A DNA stretch of 64,000 nt from a virus: positions 62,001-126,000 of the IMG/VR virus record IMGVR_UViG_3300025872_000037. One strand, given 5' to 3'. This document shows, piece after piece, positions 35,531-43,892 of the stretch; position 1 is the stretch's first letter; each line of letters opens with the position of its first letter. Under the pieces are notes generated by a model that did no database searches, was not told the origin of the DNA, and saw nothing but the letters and a program-made list of their open reading frames with translations. The position numbers were made by a program, and so were the translations under genes.

Positions 35531-35554
35531 AGCGGTCGAAAGGCCGCTTTTTTT
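35531..35554. terminator. Strong intrinsic terminator between convergent operons
   Basis: AGCGGTC-GAAA-GGCCGCT followed by a run of T. It ends the gp32 operon; minus-strand genes converge on it from 35557. Confidence 0.9.
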
Positions 35555-35556
35555 AG

Positions 35557-35988
35557 TTACAAGTCTTTCGGCAATTCGCCGCGCTCGATTAGCTTTTTCT
35601 TGTTTGCCTGATGACCTTCCTGAACGAGTTCTTTATTCTCGCCTTGATAAGGAACCGCATAGTTATTCTCGATTAGCCATTTATTGACATTAGTGCCGTC
35701 ATCTAAAATAAACTCGCCGAGAATACGGCCAAACTTATCGTCGTTGCCATCATCCCGTTGCGTATTAATCTTGACCCAAGATCCAATAGGTAGCTTTTCG
35801 CCTAATTTCTTTTTAGAAAGTGTGCCGCGTACTTTTTCTTCCTTATCGGCTGTGCGCGATTCAGGAGTATCCACTCCCAGCATACGAACTCGCTGATTTG
35901 CGAGCACAATATTGAAGCCTAAATCCAGATCGATATCGACTGTGTCACCATCGAGGACCTTATTGATTCTGCATTTGTATTGGTACAT
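35557..35988 (-). CDS. Thermonuclease (SNase family)
   Basis: 143 residues. VLDGDTVDIDLDLGF and RVRMLGVDTPESRT are the SNase core, followed by KFGRILGEFIL and the NNYAVPYQGE end. The conserved Asp, Glu and Arg of the active site are present. No signal peptide, so it acts in the cytoplasm. Such nucleases recur in T4-like cyanophages. It is the last gene of the minus-strand tail operon. Confidence 0.88.
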   Translation of the reverse strand: MYQYKCRINKVLDGDTVDIDLDLGFNIVLANQRVRMLGVDTPESRTADKEEKVRGTLSKKKLGEKLPIGSWVKINTQRDDGNDDKFGRILGEFILDDGTNVNKWLIENNYAVPYQGENKELVQEGHQANKKKLIERGELPKDL

Positions 35989-35991
35989 AGA

Positions 35992-38259
35992 TTATATTCC
36001 GTAAGGTGATGCTTTGAAGATCATTCCAGTTCTATCAGGAATTGACAGACCACCGCCGTAAGTAACAGACTGATTGTTGTTCGTTACGTTGGTGCGGCTA
36101 CTTGCATCTACAACTGATGTATTATTTGCGACACTTGCAGCATCCTTCATCGCCTGAGTTGATTGAGACGTTTCATTTAAAGAAGCACCAGTTACATTAG
36201 CCATCGGTGTAATGCTTTCCATTGCCAAGCGCTTATCAAGTGCAGTTGTTGGCTTAAGAGTGCTCGCATATGCATCGATACGATCTAGTGCTGGTGACCC
36301 GGATTCTGAAGGGGGAGTAGAAGATGTGGGCGTGGCAGCAGCACTACCGCCGCCAGTAGCAGATGCCTCGCCGCCCAGGCCAAGCATATCCAATGCTTTC
36401 TTCGTGATATCAAATCCTACAAGTTTGCCAAGCGAATTGACTGGTGCAAGTAATACCTTTATCAATCCAGCGACAATACTCTTGAAGAAGTCTACGAAAT
36501 CAATCTTACCAAGTAGCATATCCTTTAATCCCACGAATATGCCCTTGAAGCCTTCCCATATTTCTTTAAAGTAACCAGAGATTACATCGGTTATTTTACC
36601 GACTAATTCTGGCAACGTGTTCATAAAGAAATTGAATATACCTTCAAACATTTCTTGTCCGACGTTTATGAACTCTCTAATGAAGTCCTTAAAGTTGAAC
36701 ATATCAAGTTCTTTTTCAATTTCTTTAAATCCAAGTTTGCCTGCAATCCAGCTGATGATGCTTTTTGGTATATCGACCATCCATCCGATTAGGCCGTTGA
36801 CTAATCCAACCATACCTTCTTTAAACTTGTCAGCGATGCTGCCTTCCTTTTCGCTGAATCCTTTAAAGAAGTCCCAGATTCCCATAATGATTGTTAGCGG
36901 CAAGAATAACTTGGCTGCAAGCTTGCCTAGGAATCCGAACACCTTTCCTGCAAGCGATCCGAGTGCTTCACCAAGCTGAAAGAATACCTTAAACGGCTTT
37001 GTGATCGCGCCCCAGATTCCTTTTAGAGTATTGAGCGCCTTGCCGATGATACCAATCGAATCACCAGCAGCATCAGCACCTTTTACCAGATTCTTGACAG
37101 CATCAAACTTCGATACGACATTTGCGAATGCTTCCTTAACTGGCTTAAATGCATCCGCCACGAACACGAAGAAATTCTTGACGCCATTGACTGCTGCAGT
37201 AATCTTATTTCCTACAGCGCTTAACAGTGTTCCAACTTTAGCAACTGTCTTTTCGACAGCTCTAAAGATAGGATTGTCAGATATCAGACGAATATATGCT
37301 CTAAACTTAGAGATCATTCTTTCGCCTATCTTCATAAAGTTTTCAAACGCAGTAGCTATATTCTGCCCTAAGCGCGAAAACATCTCAGGCAATTTAGATG
37401 CAATCAGTCTAGGAAGCGCTTTGATTCTGCTCCATGCACGTTCAAACGCTTTCCCCAGATTATCGATGAATCTACCAATTGCTTGTCCGAGCTTTGACTC
37501 CTTCACCATCTTGATGATGTTTTTGAAGATAGCGCCTAGTTCCTTTGCAAGCCCAACGATGAAACCACTTGCTGCGCCTAGCAATCCAGCAACCCAACCC
37601 ATCAGACCTAATTTACCATCCTCGTCTTTGTCCTTATCTTTCTTTTCTTTTTCTGGTGGACGCTTTGTTATTTTTTCAAGCAGCGCCATGAATTCGCGCC
37701 GATTTTCTTCTTCTTGCTGGCGACGAGCATCTGCTAATTCTAGATCCTGCGCCATCATATTGGTAATGTGGCCGATGTCATTAGCGATTGCTATAATTGG
37801 TCGATAAAGATCAATTACTATCGAAGATGTAGCAAATGATGTACCTTTGATTTCTATCAGGCAGTTCAATATTTCATTGAACATTCCAACGTCAAGTTTA
37901 GATTCTTCTTTTTCTTCGGCTGCTGGGGCTGCAACTGCTGCTGCAGCGATAGGAATAGTCGCTGGCCCAGTCTTTGCCAAGAAATCAGAAATGTCTGTCG
38001 CTATCATTTCAGTCCATGTTGAGACATCATTCATCTCAATACGGAGCTTTTCCATCTTTTCTGTTAACTTCTTTAACCCATCGCTTGATGACTTAGCTGC
38101 CTTGCTTGATGTTGCTGATCCGCGTTTCTTTGCAGCAGGCGCTTTCTTGGTTGATGCTGATCTTGTTTCTGCTACGGGCGCAGCGGTGGGCGTGATGGAC
38201 GAGGCTGTAACATCGGGCGATGATACTATTGGATCTGTTGTCTTTTTTGTCTCGTCCAT
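35992..38259 (-). CDS. Tail tape-measure-like protein
   Basis: 755 residues. The N-terminal 70 residues are Ser/Thr/Lys-rich, then a coiled coil (DGLKKLTEKMEKLRIEMNDV; EEENRREFMALLEKITKRPP), then many hydrophobic amphipathic helices (LGLMGWVAGLLGAASGFIVG, FLGKLAAKLFLPLTIIMGIW) and a Gly/Ala/Thr tail. This is the usual make-up of a tape measure, and it sits in the T4 slot occupied by gp29, beyond gp26 and gp51. Identification rests on composition and position, not on direct homology. Confidence 0.65.
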   Translation of the reverse strand: MDETKKTTDPIVSSPDVTASSITPTAAPVAETRSASTKKAPAAKKRGSATSSKAAKSSSDGLKKLTEKMEKLRIEMNDVSTWTEMIATDISDFLAKTGPATIPIAAAAVAAPAAEEKEESKLDVGMFNEILNCLIEIKGTSFATSSIVIDLYRPIIAIANDIGHITNMMAQDLELADARRQQEEENRREFMALLEKITKRPPEKEKKDKDKDEDGKLGLMGWVAGLLGAASGFIVGLAKELGAIFKNIIKMVKESKLGQAIGRFIDNLGKAFERAWSRIKALPRLIASKLPEMFSRLGQNIATAFENFMKIGERMISKFRAYIRLISDNPIFRAVEKTVAKVGTLLSAVGNKITAAVNGVKNFFVFVADAFKPVKEAFANVVSKFDAVKNLVKGADAAGDSIGIIGKALNTLKGIWGAITKPFKVFFQLGEALGSLAGKVFGFLGKLAAKLFLPLTIIMGIWDFFKGFSEKEGSIADKFKEGMVGLVNGLIGWMVDIPKSIISWIAGKLGFKEIEKELDMFNFKDFIREFINVGQEMFEGIFNFFMNTLPELVGKITDVISGYFKEIWEGFKGIFVGLKDMLLGKIDFVDFFKSIVAGLIKVLLAPVNSLGKLVGFDITKKALDMLGLGGEASATGGGSAAATPTSSTPPSESGSPALDRIDAYASTLKPTTALDKRLAMESITPMANVTGASLNETSQSTQAMKDAASVANNTSVVDASSRTNVTNNNQSVTYGGGLSIPDRTGMIFKASPYGI

Positions 38260-38265
38260 CGTAGT

Positions 38266-38403
38266 TTACTTTTTAGAATTGAGCTTTTGAATTCTTTCGT
38301 TTTCCTGCTTAACGTGTTCCGATAGCAGGTGAACGTAGATTTCCCTCTCCCATGGCAGCATATCCTCAAGCTCAGTTAAACTGTAGTGGTGATGCTGCAT
38401 CAT
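38266..38403 (-). CDS. 51: gp51-like baseplate hub assembly protein (short or with non-standard start)
   Basis: 45 residues from the first ATG (MMQHHHYSLTELEDMLPWER ...). The frame stays open about 20 codons further upstream, overlapping the gp26 stop, and the unread part (FFQLALSHDNLLNYYQTNFA) looks like genuine gp51-type sequence, but it contains no ATG, GTG or TTG. Position directly after gp26 supports gp51, a catalyst of hub assembly. The start is therefore uncertain. Confidence 0.55.
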   Translation of the reverse strand: MMQHHHYSLTELEDMLPWEREIYVHLLSEHVKQENERIQKLNSKK

Positions 38404-38450
38404 TGCAAAATTAGTCTGATAGTAGTTCAGAAGATTGTCGTGAGAGAGGG

Positions 38451-39152
38451 CTAGTTGAAAAAATTCTGCAAACCTGAGATCTCAAATTCGTTTTCCTTCT
38501 TGCACTTTTCGCATTTGAACTTGATGTCCATTTGTAGCTTAGGCATGCTGGAAATGAATTCCTGAATCTTCAGAAATTGTGCCTGATTCAGCGAGTCTAC
38601 GAATTCAGCAAGTTCTTCACGCTTATGCTCTGCTGCGTGATATACTCCGTCCTTATCGTAGATCGTATCGATACAAGCAATAATGACACTAGTGATTGTT
38701 TCTGGTGTAAGCTTTCCATCTTGGTCAGAAAGGAAATCAGCCTTTGGATAGTTCAGCGTGATACCGACTTCGTCATTTAGCTGAATCTTCTTTTCGACCT
38801 TTTCAGGAAACAGCACTTGTACCTCATCGAGATTGATCTCAATCTTATTGACGGCCTCACAGTGTTTGCACTTGATGCCCACACGAGAAACTTCACCAAC
38901 GGACTTAGAACGCAACTTGAGGAACAGGTATTCCAGATCAAACGTGCAAAGCTTGTCAGGATCAATTTTATTGAAAGTGCAAGAAGAAACAATGTCCTTC
39001 ATTGCAGTCATGATCTGCGAGTTATTCTTTGACTCGAGCGCGATCATAAGTATCTTCTCTTCCTTGACCAGATAAGGACGGTACATAACCGTCTTTCCGG
39101 TTGACGGAATCTTCACTTCATACTTTGGTATATCGATTTTTGGTAATGCCAT
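38451..39152 (-). CDS. 26: Baseplate hub protein gp26
   Basis: 233 residues (T4 gp26: 208). The N-terminal half begins with PKYEVKIPSTGKTVMYRPYL, characteristic of the T4 baseplate protein family. Two zinc-type cysteine pairs, CKHC near residue 95 and CEKC near 217, recur in cyanophage versions. Lies within the minus-strand tail operon ahead of gp51. Confidence 0.85.
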   Translation of the reverse strand: MALPKIDIPKYEVKIPSTGKTVMYRPYLVKEEKILMIALESKNNSQIMTAMKDIVSSCTFNKIDPDKLCTFDLEYLFLKLRSKSVGEVSRVGIKCKHCEAVNKIEINLDEVQVLFPEKVEKKIQLNDEVGITLNYPKADFLSDQDGKLTPETITSVIIACIDTIYDKDGVYHAAEHKREELAEFVDSLNQAQFLKIQEFISSMPKLQMDIKFKCEKCKKENEFEISGLQNFFN

Positions 39153-39170
39153 AATAATTACGGGTTAAAT

Positions 39171-39692
39171 TCAATTCACTTCATAATCAGTAAATGCCAT
39201 GGTAACTGTCATTTTCTGCACTGAATTCTCTGCAGCATTATCGAAGCCGATTGAGCTTACAGTAATTGGAAATGCTTCTTTTAGCTTTACTTCGTAAACA
39301 ATAGAATTTTCTTTGTCGAGTTGCTGAATGATGATATCTGTTGCATAATCATTCTTATATGCTACTCTATACCGATTCATGTCTAATACAGTATCAAGCC
39401 ATGATTCAAATATTCTTTTCATCGAATATTGATTTGTTAGCAAGAACGTAAATACCACTTCCTCGTTCATATAACCAGTTGGCATTTTTTCTGTTTGCCG
39501 CAATAATCCGTAATCAGCAGTCAGTATTTGCTTTCCTGGGAAACTTGCATTTTCACAAAGGATAGTAAATTCTTGGGCAATCGAATTGATATTCCTCGGC
39601 GGAGTCATTATGACGTTAAACCGATTCGTGACAGCAAGACCGTTTCCTCGCGAAATAGCTGCCTTTAAATCTTCTATTGAATTCAGCGCCAT
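39171..39692 (-). CDS. Tail-tube-fold protein (gp54/gp19 type)
   Basis: 173 residues, beta-rich: TNRFNVIMTPP, CENASFPGKQILTADYGLL, KMPTGYMNEEVVFTFLLTNQ and a closing MTVTMAFTDYEVN. The layout (membrane-free beta-barrel with FPG loop) matches tail-tube and tube-initiator proteins of T4-like phages. Because it lies beside gp26 and across from gp48, it is more likely the tube initiator gp54 than the main tube gp19. Confidence 0.6.
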   Translation of the reverse strand: MALNSIEDLKAAISRGNGLAVTNRFNVIMTPPRNINSIAQEFTILCENASFPGKQILTADYGLLRQTEKMPTGYMNEEVVFTFLLTNQYSMKRIFESWLDTVLDMNRYRVAYKNDYATDIIIQQLDKENSIVYEVKLKEAFPITVSSIGFDNAAENSVQKMTVTMAFTDYEVN

Positions 39693-39694
39693 GA

Positions 39695-40291
39695 TTATGC
39701 CTTTTGGTAAATTGACTTAGAGTCTCTCCAGACAACAGTCTTTTGAGCACCCTTGAAATGTTCTGTTGGCAGAAAGATTGCGGTTTCCCAGTCCGGAGCC
39801 ATGATCTGTGCTGGGCGCGATTTCATCTGCTCAAACAGATAATGCTTTAAACATGGAGCAAAATAGCGCATCTTTCTTGCTCTATTAAGCAATTCATATC
39901 GAACTCTTAACCGAGTTCGCTCTGTCAGCGTATCATCAGAAATTGTTTCAAGCAGACGATCTAGAAATATTGCACGGATGCGCGGATGTAAGTAATGCAG
40001 ATTCATCCCCAGAAATCCACCAGGTGCTGGCGCAAGCATAATCACAAGCGGAAACCTGTCAAAGTATGGCAGCGTTTCTTTGTGCTTCGCATCATAGAGG
40101 AACATATACATAAATCCCCATTTTGGGAGATTCTGTTGTTTCACCTCTGTGTCTCTAAGTAACTTGTTGCGGTTGATGCGCCCGTTTAGTTCTTTGACTC
40201 TTTCTACGAACCAGTCTCTCGCCTCCTTTGAGCGAGCAGCATAACCAGTGCCCTGAAGCTCCTGGCGAAGCGATGAGAATAGCGATGGCAT
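39695..40291 (-). CDS. Conserved T4-like protein next to gp4, unknown
   Basis: 198 residues. Central YFDRFPLVIMLAPAPGGFLG and MNLHYL are strongly conserved in cyanophage-like myoviruses. C-terminal helices are basic. It might be an end-protecting or head-completion factor like gp2, but I cannot establish that. The start is 9 nt after a late promoter on the same strand. Confidence 0.7.
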   Translation of the reverse strand: MPSLFSSLRQELQGTGYAARSKEARDWFVERVKELNGRINRNKLLRDTEVKQQNLPKWGFMYMFLYDAKHKETLPYFDRFPLVIMLAPAPGGFLGMNLHYLHPRIRAIFLDRLLETISDDTLTERTRLRVRYELLNRARKMRYFAPCLKHYLFEQMKSRPAQIMAPDWETAIFLPTEHFKGAQKTVVWRDSKSIYQKA

Positions 40292-40300
40292 CGTGGCATC

Positions 40301-40308
40301 TATTTATA
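40301..40308 (-). promoter_or_regulatory. T4-like late promoter (minus strand)
   Basis: TATAAATA on the minus strand, 9 nt upstream of the start codon at 40291. Confidence 0.7.
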
Positions 40309-40316
40309 GCCCATCC

Positions 40317-40757
40317 TCAAAGTATTTTGATCCCCAGTCCCTTCAGTGTTTCCTCAGTCCATACCTCAAACTTCCATCCTCTGTCAAGCGCATAAGCATT
40401 TGCGGCTTCCCACTTACTGATGTTCTTAGCATATGTCATTACCTCGGTAATATACTTGCGCGTTTTCTTACCTGGGTTCTTAGGTGGTTGAGATTCTTTC
40501 TTGGGTTTGATTTCAACAAGTAAAATTCGACCATCAGTAAACTCAATCTTTGCATCGACAAAGTAACGGTGAACGCGGCCATCTGTCTTACAGCGGTATG
40601 GCACGATTACTTCCTCTGATGACCATGTCTTTACAAAATCTGCTGAATCTAGCCAGCGAAACAGCTGTCTTTCCCACAAAGATCGGTATACGATATTACC
40701 AATATCGCCTCGATACTTTGATGGATTCTGCGGTGAGAATTTACCCTTGTAAGACAT
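40317..40757 (-). CDS. 4: Head completion protein gp4 (gp50)
   Basis: 146 residues (T4: 150). MSYKGKFSPQNPSKYRGDIG, YRSLWERQLFRWLD, KTWSSEEVIVPYRC and LLVEIKPKKESQPP line up with T4 gp4 (KYRGD, YRSNWEKFFFEWLD, VIPYFC, FIEIKPKKETQPP). Contains the ExK of a nuclease-like fold. It completes DNA-filled heads before tail joining. Confidence 0.93.
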   Translation of the reverse strand: MSYKGKFSPQNPSKYRGDIGNIVYRSLWERQLFRWLDSADFVKTWSSEEVIVPYRCKTDGRVHRYFVDAKIEFTDGRILLVEIKPKKESQPPKNPGKKTRKYITEVMTYAKNISKWEAANAYALDRGWKFEVWTEETLKGLGIKIL

Positions 40758-40796
40758 ATAAATAGTTTGATTCCTCGAGTCTTCTAACTATTTATG
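40757..40796. promoter_or_regulatory. Pair of overlapping divergent late promoters
   Basis: Plus-strand TATAAATA (40757-40764) overlaps the gp4 start codon; minus-strand CATAAATA (40789-40796) overlaps the gp48 start codon. Each reads toward the gene on the opposite side, with leaders of about 30 nt. Confidence 0.65.
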
Positions 40797-41645
40797 CCCT
40801 CCAATTCCGAATCTAGTTTGCGAAATATTGCGGCTGCAGCCACAAATATGTTGGAGACATCGGGCGCGCGAGTAACTGCTGAGGCACGTGCTGTCAGAAA
40901 TATCGAACGATATACTACAGCAGGATCAGGCGGCCTGCTTGTTTTTCCATCACATATGAGAAACAATTCTGCGGGTTATCCTCATATGGCATTCAGAACT
41001 GGATCTACGTATATTTACTTTCCAATTCCTGCAGGTCTTACGTTTTCGGATCAGGCAGAATACTCGTCAGTTGATCTTGGCTTGTTGGGAATTGAACCAG
41101 ACAAAGGCATGGGCCCCACAGCAAGTCAGGGATTAGGAAAAAGCGTGGGTATTGCAGCCGGTATTGGCGCATCAATTCTCGCAAAAGCAAAAGGATATCA
41201 AAAGACTGCCGACGCGCTCACACTTGGTACTGGGAGACTAATGTCTCCTAATAAAAGAACGTCGTTTCAAGGAATGTCGATTCGTTCATTTGAGTTTGCA
41301 TTTAAGATGATGGCTAAGAACGAAAGAGATGCTGCACTTATACGCGATATCAACACAATCTTTCGCCTGAACATTTATCCAAGCACCGAGTTGGGCGGCG
41401 CAATTCTTAACTTTCCTCCTACGTGGTCAATTAAATTCTATAATATAGATGGTTTAGAAAATACTCATATTCCTAGAATTTACGATGAATGCTTTTTGAC
41501 AGCAGTAAATTCGACTTATAATGCAGGATCAAATCTATTCCATGCCGATGGTTCGCCAGTTGAAGTAGATATTACTGTACGATTTGAAGAGGCAAAGGCT
41601 CTTACTCGTGATGACCTTTACAAGCTTGCAGACTATTCATCTTAA
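40794..41645 (+). CDS. 48: Baseplate tail-tube cap gp48
   Basis: 283 residues. The mid-region SFQGMSIRSFEFAFKMMAKN followed by ERDAALIRDI and NIYPSTE, and the ending VEVDITVRFEEAKALTRDDL, are typical of gp48 in cyanophage-like T4 phages. gp48 caps the baseplate hub where the tube starts. First gene of the + strand baseplate operon. Confidence 0.85.
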   Translation: MPSNSESSLRNIAAAATNMLETSGARVTAEARAVRNIERYTTAGSGGLLVFPSHMRNNSAGYPHMAFRTGSTYIYFPIPAGLTFSDQAEYSSVDLGLLGIEPDKGMGPTASQGLGKSVGIAAGIGASILAKAKGYQKTADALTLGTGRLMSPNKRTSFQGMSIRSFEFAFKMMAKNERDAALIRDINTIFRLNIYPSTELGGAILNFPPTWSIKFYNIDGLENTHIPRIYDECFLTAVNSTYNAGSNLFHADGSPVEVDITVRFEEAKALTRDDLYKLADYSS

Positions 41646-41650
41646 AGCAT

Positions 41651-42496
41651 ATGTCATTCTTCAGACAGTTTCCTAAAACTCAGTACGACTTCTTTAATCG
41701 AGGAGTCAACTACGAGATTACCGACTTCTTCAGATACGTCACCGGAGATATTAAATTGTTAGATGACGTTTCAGTGTATTCGTATTATAGAGTTCAAAAT
41801 GGTGAACGGCCTGATGTAGTATCAATGAAGCTGTATGGAACGCCGGAATATTATTGGACATTCTTTGTCATCAACGACCATTTAAAGTGTGGAATAGCAA
41901 CTTGGCCATTGTCTCCAGAAGCATTTGAAGATTATATGAAAGAAGAATATGATGGCTATGCTATTAGTTCTAAGGTGAATGTTAGAGTAAATGAAGACGG
42001 CGAGCGCCTTGAGACTACAACACTTGCAGATGAATTCCCCATTGGCACGCCAGTGATTGCAACTCACGTACCTGAAGGAACTAATACAAGCATCACAACT
42101 TCAACTGGTGGAGTAGTGTATGCTAGAAATCCTCAATTATATCAGCTTATAATTAAAGGAGATATAGTAAAAACTTCGGGATCGCATCTAACGCCATTTG
42201 TAGCAACCGGCAAGATTAAGAGTGATAAAAACGAAATGTCAATTGAGCAATGGACCGAATTTAGAAATGCGGTTCATCATTACGAAGATTCAGAAGGTAA
42301 TTTGACATACGATCCATATTATTTTGACCCAGACGAAACGGAAGGAAAAGTAGAAAACTTAGGGCCTCTTACTGCTATTTCTAACTATGAATATGAGAGT
42401 AATCTGAATGATGCGCGTGCTGACATTAGAATTATTAAGCCATCGCTCATCAATCAGTTTGCGCACCAATATCGCACTCTGATCAATGCTAACTAA
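41651..42496 (+). CDS. 53: Baseplate wedge protein gp53
   Basis: 281 residues. SFFRQFPKTQYDFFNRG, then VSVYSYYRVQNGERPDVVSM and KLYGTPEYYWTFFVINDHLK are the gp53 LysM-like hallmark (T4 gp53: 196 residues). A central insertion of about 60 residues makes it longer than T4's. gp53 cements neighbouring wedges. Overlaps the next gene by 11 nt. Confidence 0.88.
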   Translation: MSFFRQFPKTQYDFFNRGVNYEITDFFRYVTGDIKLLDDVSVYSYYRVQNGERPDVVSMKLYGTPEYYWTFFVINDHLKCGIATWPLSPEAFEDYMKEEYDGYAISSKVNVRVNEDGERLETTTLADEFPIGTPVIATHVPEGTNTSITTSTGGVVYARNPQLYQLIIKGDIVKTSGSHLTPFVATGKIKSDKNEMSIEQWTEFRNAVHHYEDSEGNLTYDPYYFDPDETEGKVENLGPLTAISNYEYESNLNDARADIRIIKPSLINQFAHQYRTLINAN

Positions 42497-43892
42497 TGTC
42501 AATCTTTCTCCTGGTAGGTCAGCAGGTGTTAATCCTGCAGCTTATCGGATCAATAAGATTATACTAACTAATCACGGCGGAAGAGAAGTAGATATTGCTG
42601 GTTTAGTTACAGATTTTTTCATCACCGAAAGCATATATTCTCCATTTCTGACACTTGAAATGAATGTCAGAGATGATGTTAACTTCATTGAGGAATATCA
42701 GATATCTGGGCAAGAAAAGATTCTAGTATCATTCTCGAAGAACGAATATCAGGAAGATATTTTTCCTGAACTTAGCACATTAGATGAAGTTACAATTGAG
42801 CACACCTTTGTAGCAACTGAGTATCCAGTATATGCAAAGGCATCTAATAACCGTTCTCAGGCATTTGTAATTCGTGGTGTATCTGTCCATGCATATCTAG
42901 CCAAGTTCAAAAAGATATCTCGTGCATATAATGATACTGCAGTTAATATTATTAAAAACATTCTAATAGACGATCTGGGCTATGATGAGAGCAAGATAAT
43001 TGTATCGAGTGCAGCATCTCCGCAGATGCGTGTCATTATTCCATATCTTGATCCACTGAGCGCAATTGCATGGATATTGCGTCGTAGCTTTGATGAGAAT
43101 TCTGCGCCAATTTTTTGCTACGAAACACTATCAGATAAGCTAATGATACAGTCATACTCTGACTTTGTATCTTCAGCAAATAGTCCACATCGTGAGTATC
43201 GAGAGGGTAAGTTCTTCACGAATGAACTTATCGATGACTATACTCAGTCTTATCTGCAGATGTCCTCGCGCATTCTAAATATATCATCAAATATACAGCT
43301 TTCGAAGTTTGTGCCAGGATCTCAGGGCGCATACTCCTCAAAGACGCGCTATACTGACATTGCAAAGAAAACATACCGAGATGATATCTTCGATTACGTC
43401 GGCGAGTTTGACTCGATGGTTTGGATTGATAGGGGCAAATCAATTTCCACGCAATTTAAGCTAAGCGAAAACGAGCGATCATTGAATGAGTATGAAGAAG
43501 CTAAGGTAAACTTTGTTTCGCTGAATACTCTTGCGTTTGACGAAGAAAGCGGTGAATACAATTATCATCAGCCAACTGTCGGTAATGTGTTAAACAAAGC
43601 CGGATCTTATATCGAGAATCTTGATTCTATCATACACGAGCTGCAGTTATATGGTGACGCACTAATGCGCTCGGGCAAGTGTGTAAATCTTCAGCTAGTA
43701 AAAGCACAGGATCCAGATGTAGAAATGCGCGAGGATAAAGCTCGTGGGAGTCAATCAAAGGATGAGTTTCTATCTGGGCGTTACATTGTTAGCGGAATCA
43801 AACATTCGTTTGGCAATGAGTACTATATGCAGATTAGAGTAAAGAAGGATACCTTCTCTTATATTTTTGAAGAATACGATGAATACGATTGA
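42486..43892 (+). CDS. Baseplate hub protein, gp27-like
   Basis: 468 residues. Early beta-rich domain (ITESIYSPFLTLEMNVRDDV), central segment IPYLDPLSAIAWILRRSFDE, and end motif FLSGRYIVSGIKHSFGNEYY, the pattern of T4 gp27 and late-control-D hub proteins. It would form the trimer that holds the gp5 spike, which is encoded next with a 14-nt overlap. Confidence 0.75.
   Translation: MLTNVNLSPGRSAGVNPAAYRINKIILTNHGGREVDIAGLVTDFFITESIYSPFLTLEMNVRDDVNFIEEYQISGQEKILVSFSKNEYQEDIFPELSTLDEVTIEHTFVATEYPVYAKASNNRSQAFVIRGVSVHAYLAKFKKISRAYNDTAVNIIKNILIDDLGYDESKIIVSSAASPQMRVIIPYLDPLSAIAWILRRSFDENSAPIFCYETLSDKLMIQSYSDFVSSANSPHREYREGKFFTNELIDDYTQSYLQMSSRILNISSNIQLSKFVPGSQGAYSSKTRYTDIAKKTYRDDIFDYVGEFDSMVWIDRGKSISTQFKLSENERSLNEYEEAKVNFVSLNTLAFDEESGEYNYHQPTVGNVLNKAGSYIENLDSIIHELQLYGDALMRSGKCVNLQLVKAQDPDVEMREDKARGSQSKDEFLSGRYIVSGIKHSFGNEYYMQIRVKKDTFSYIFEEYDEYD

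Noticed and set aside
36212-38290. Several long plus-strand frames opposite the tape-measure gene
   Set aside because: They are mirror frames of a 755-codon gene: Ser/Leu/Ile-rich, no starts with ribosome-binding sites, no motif.
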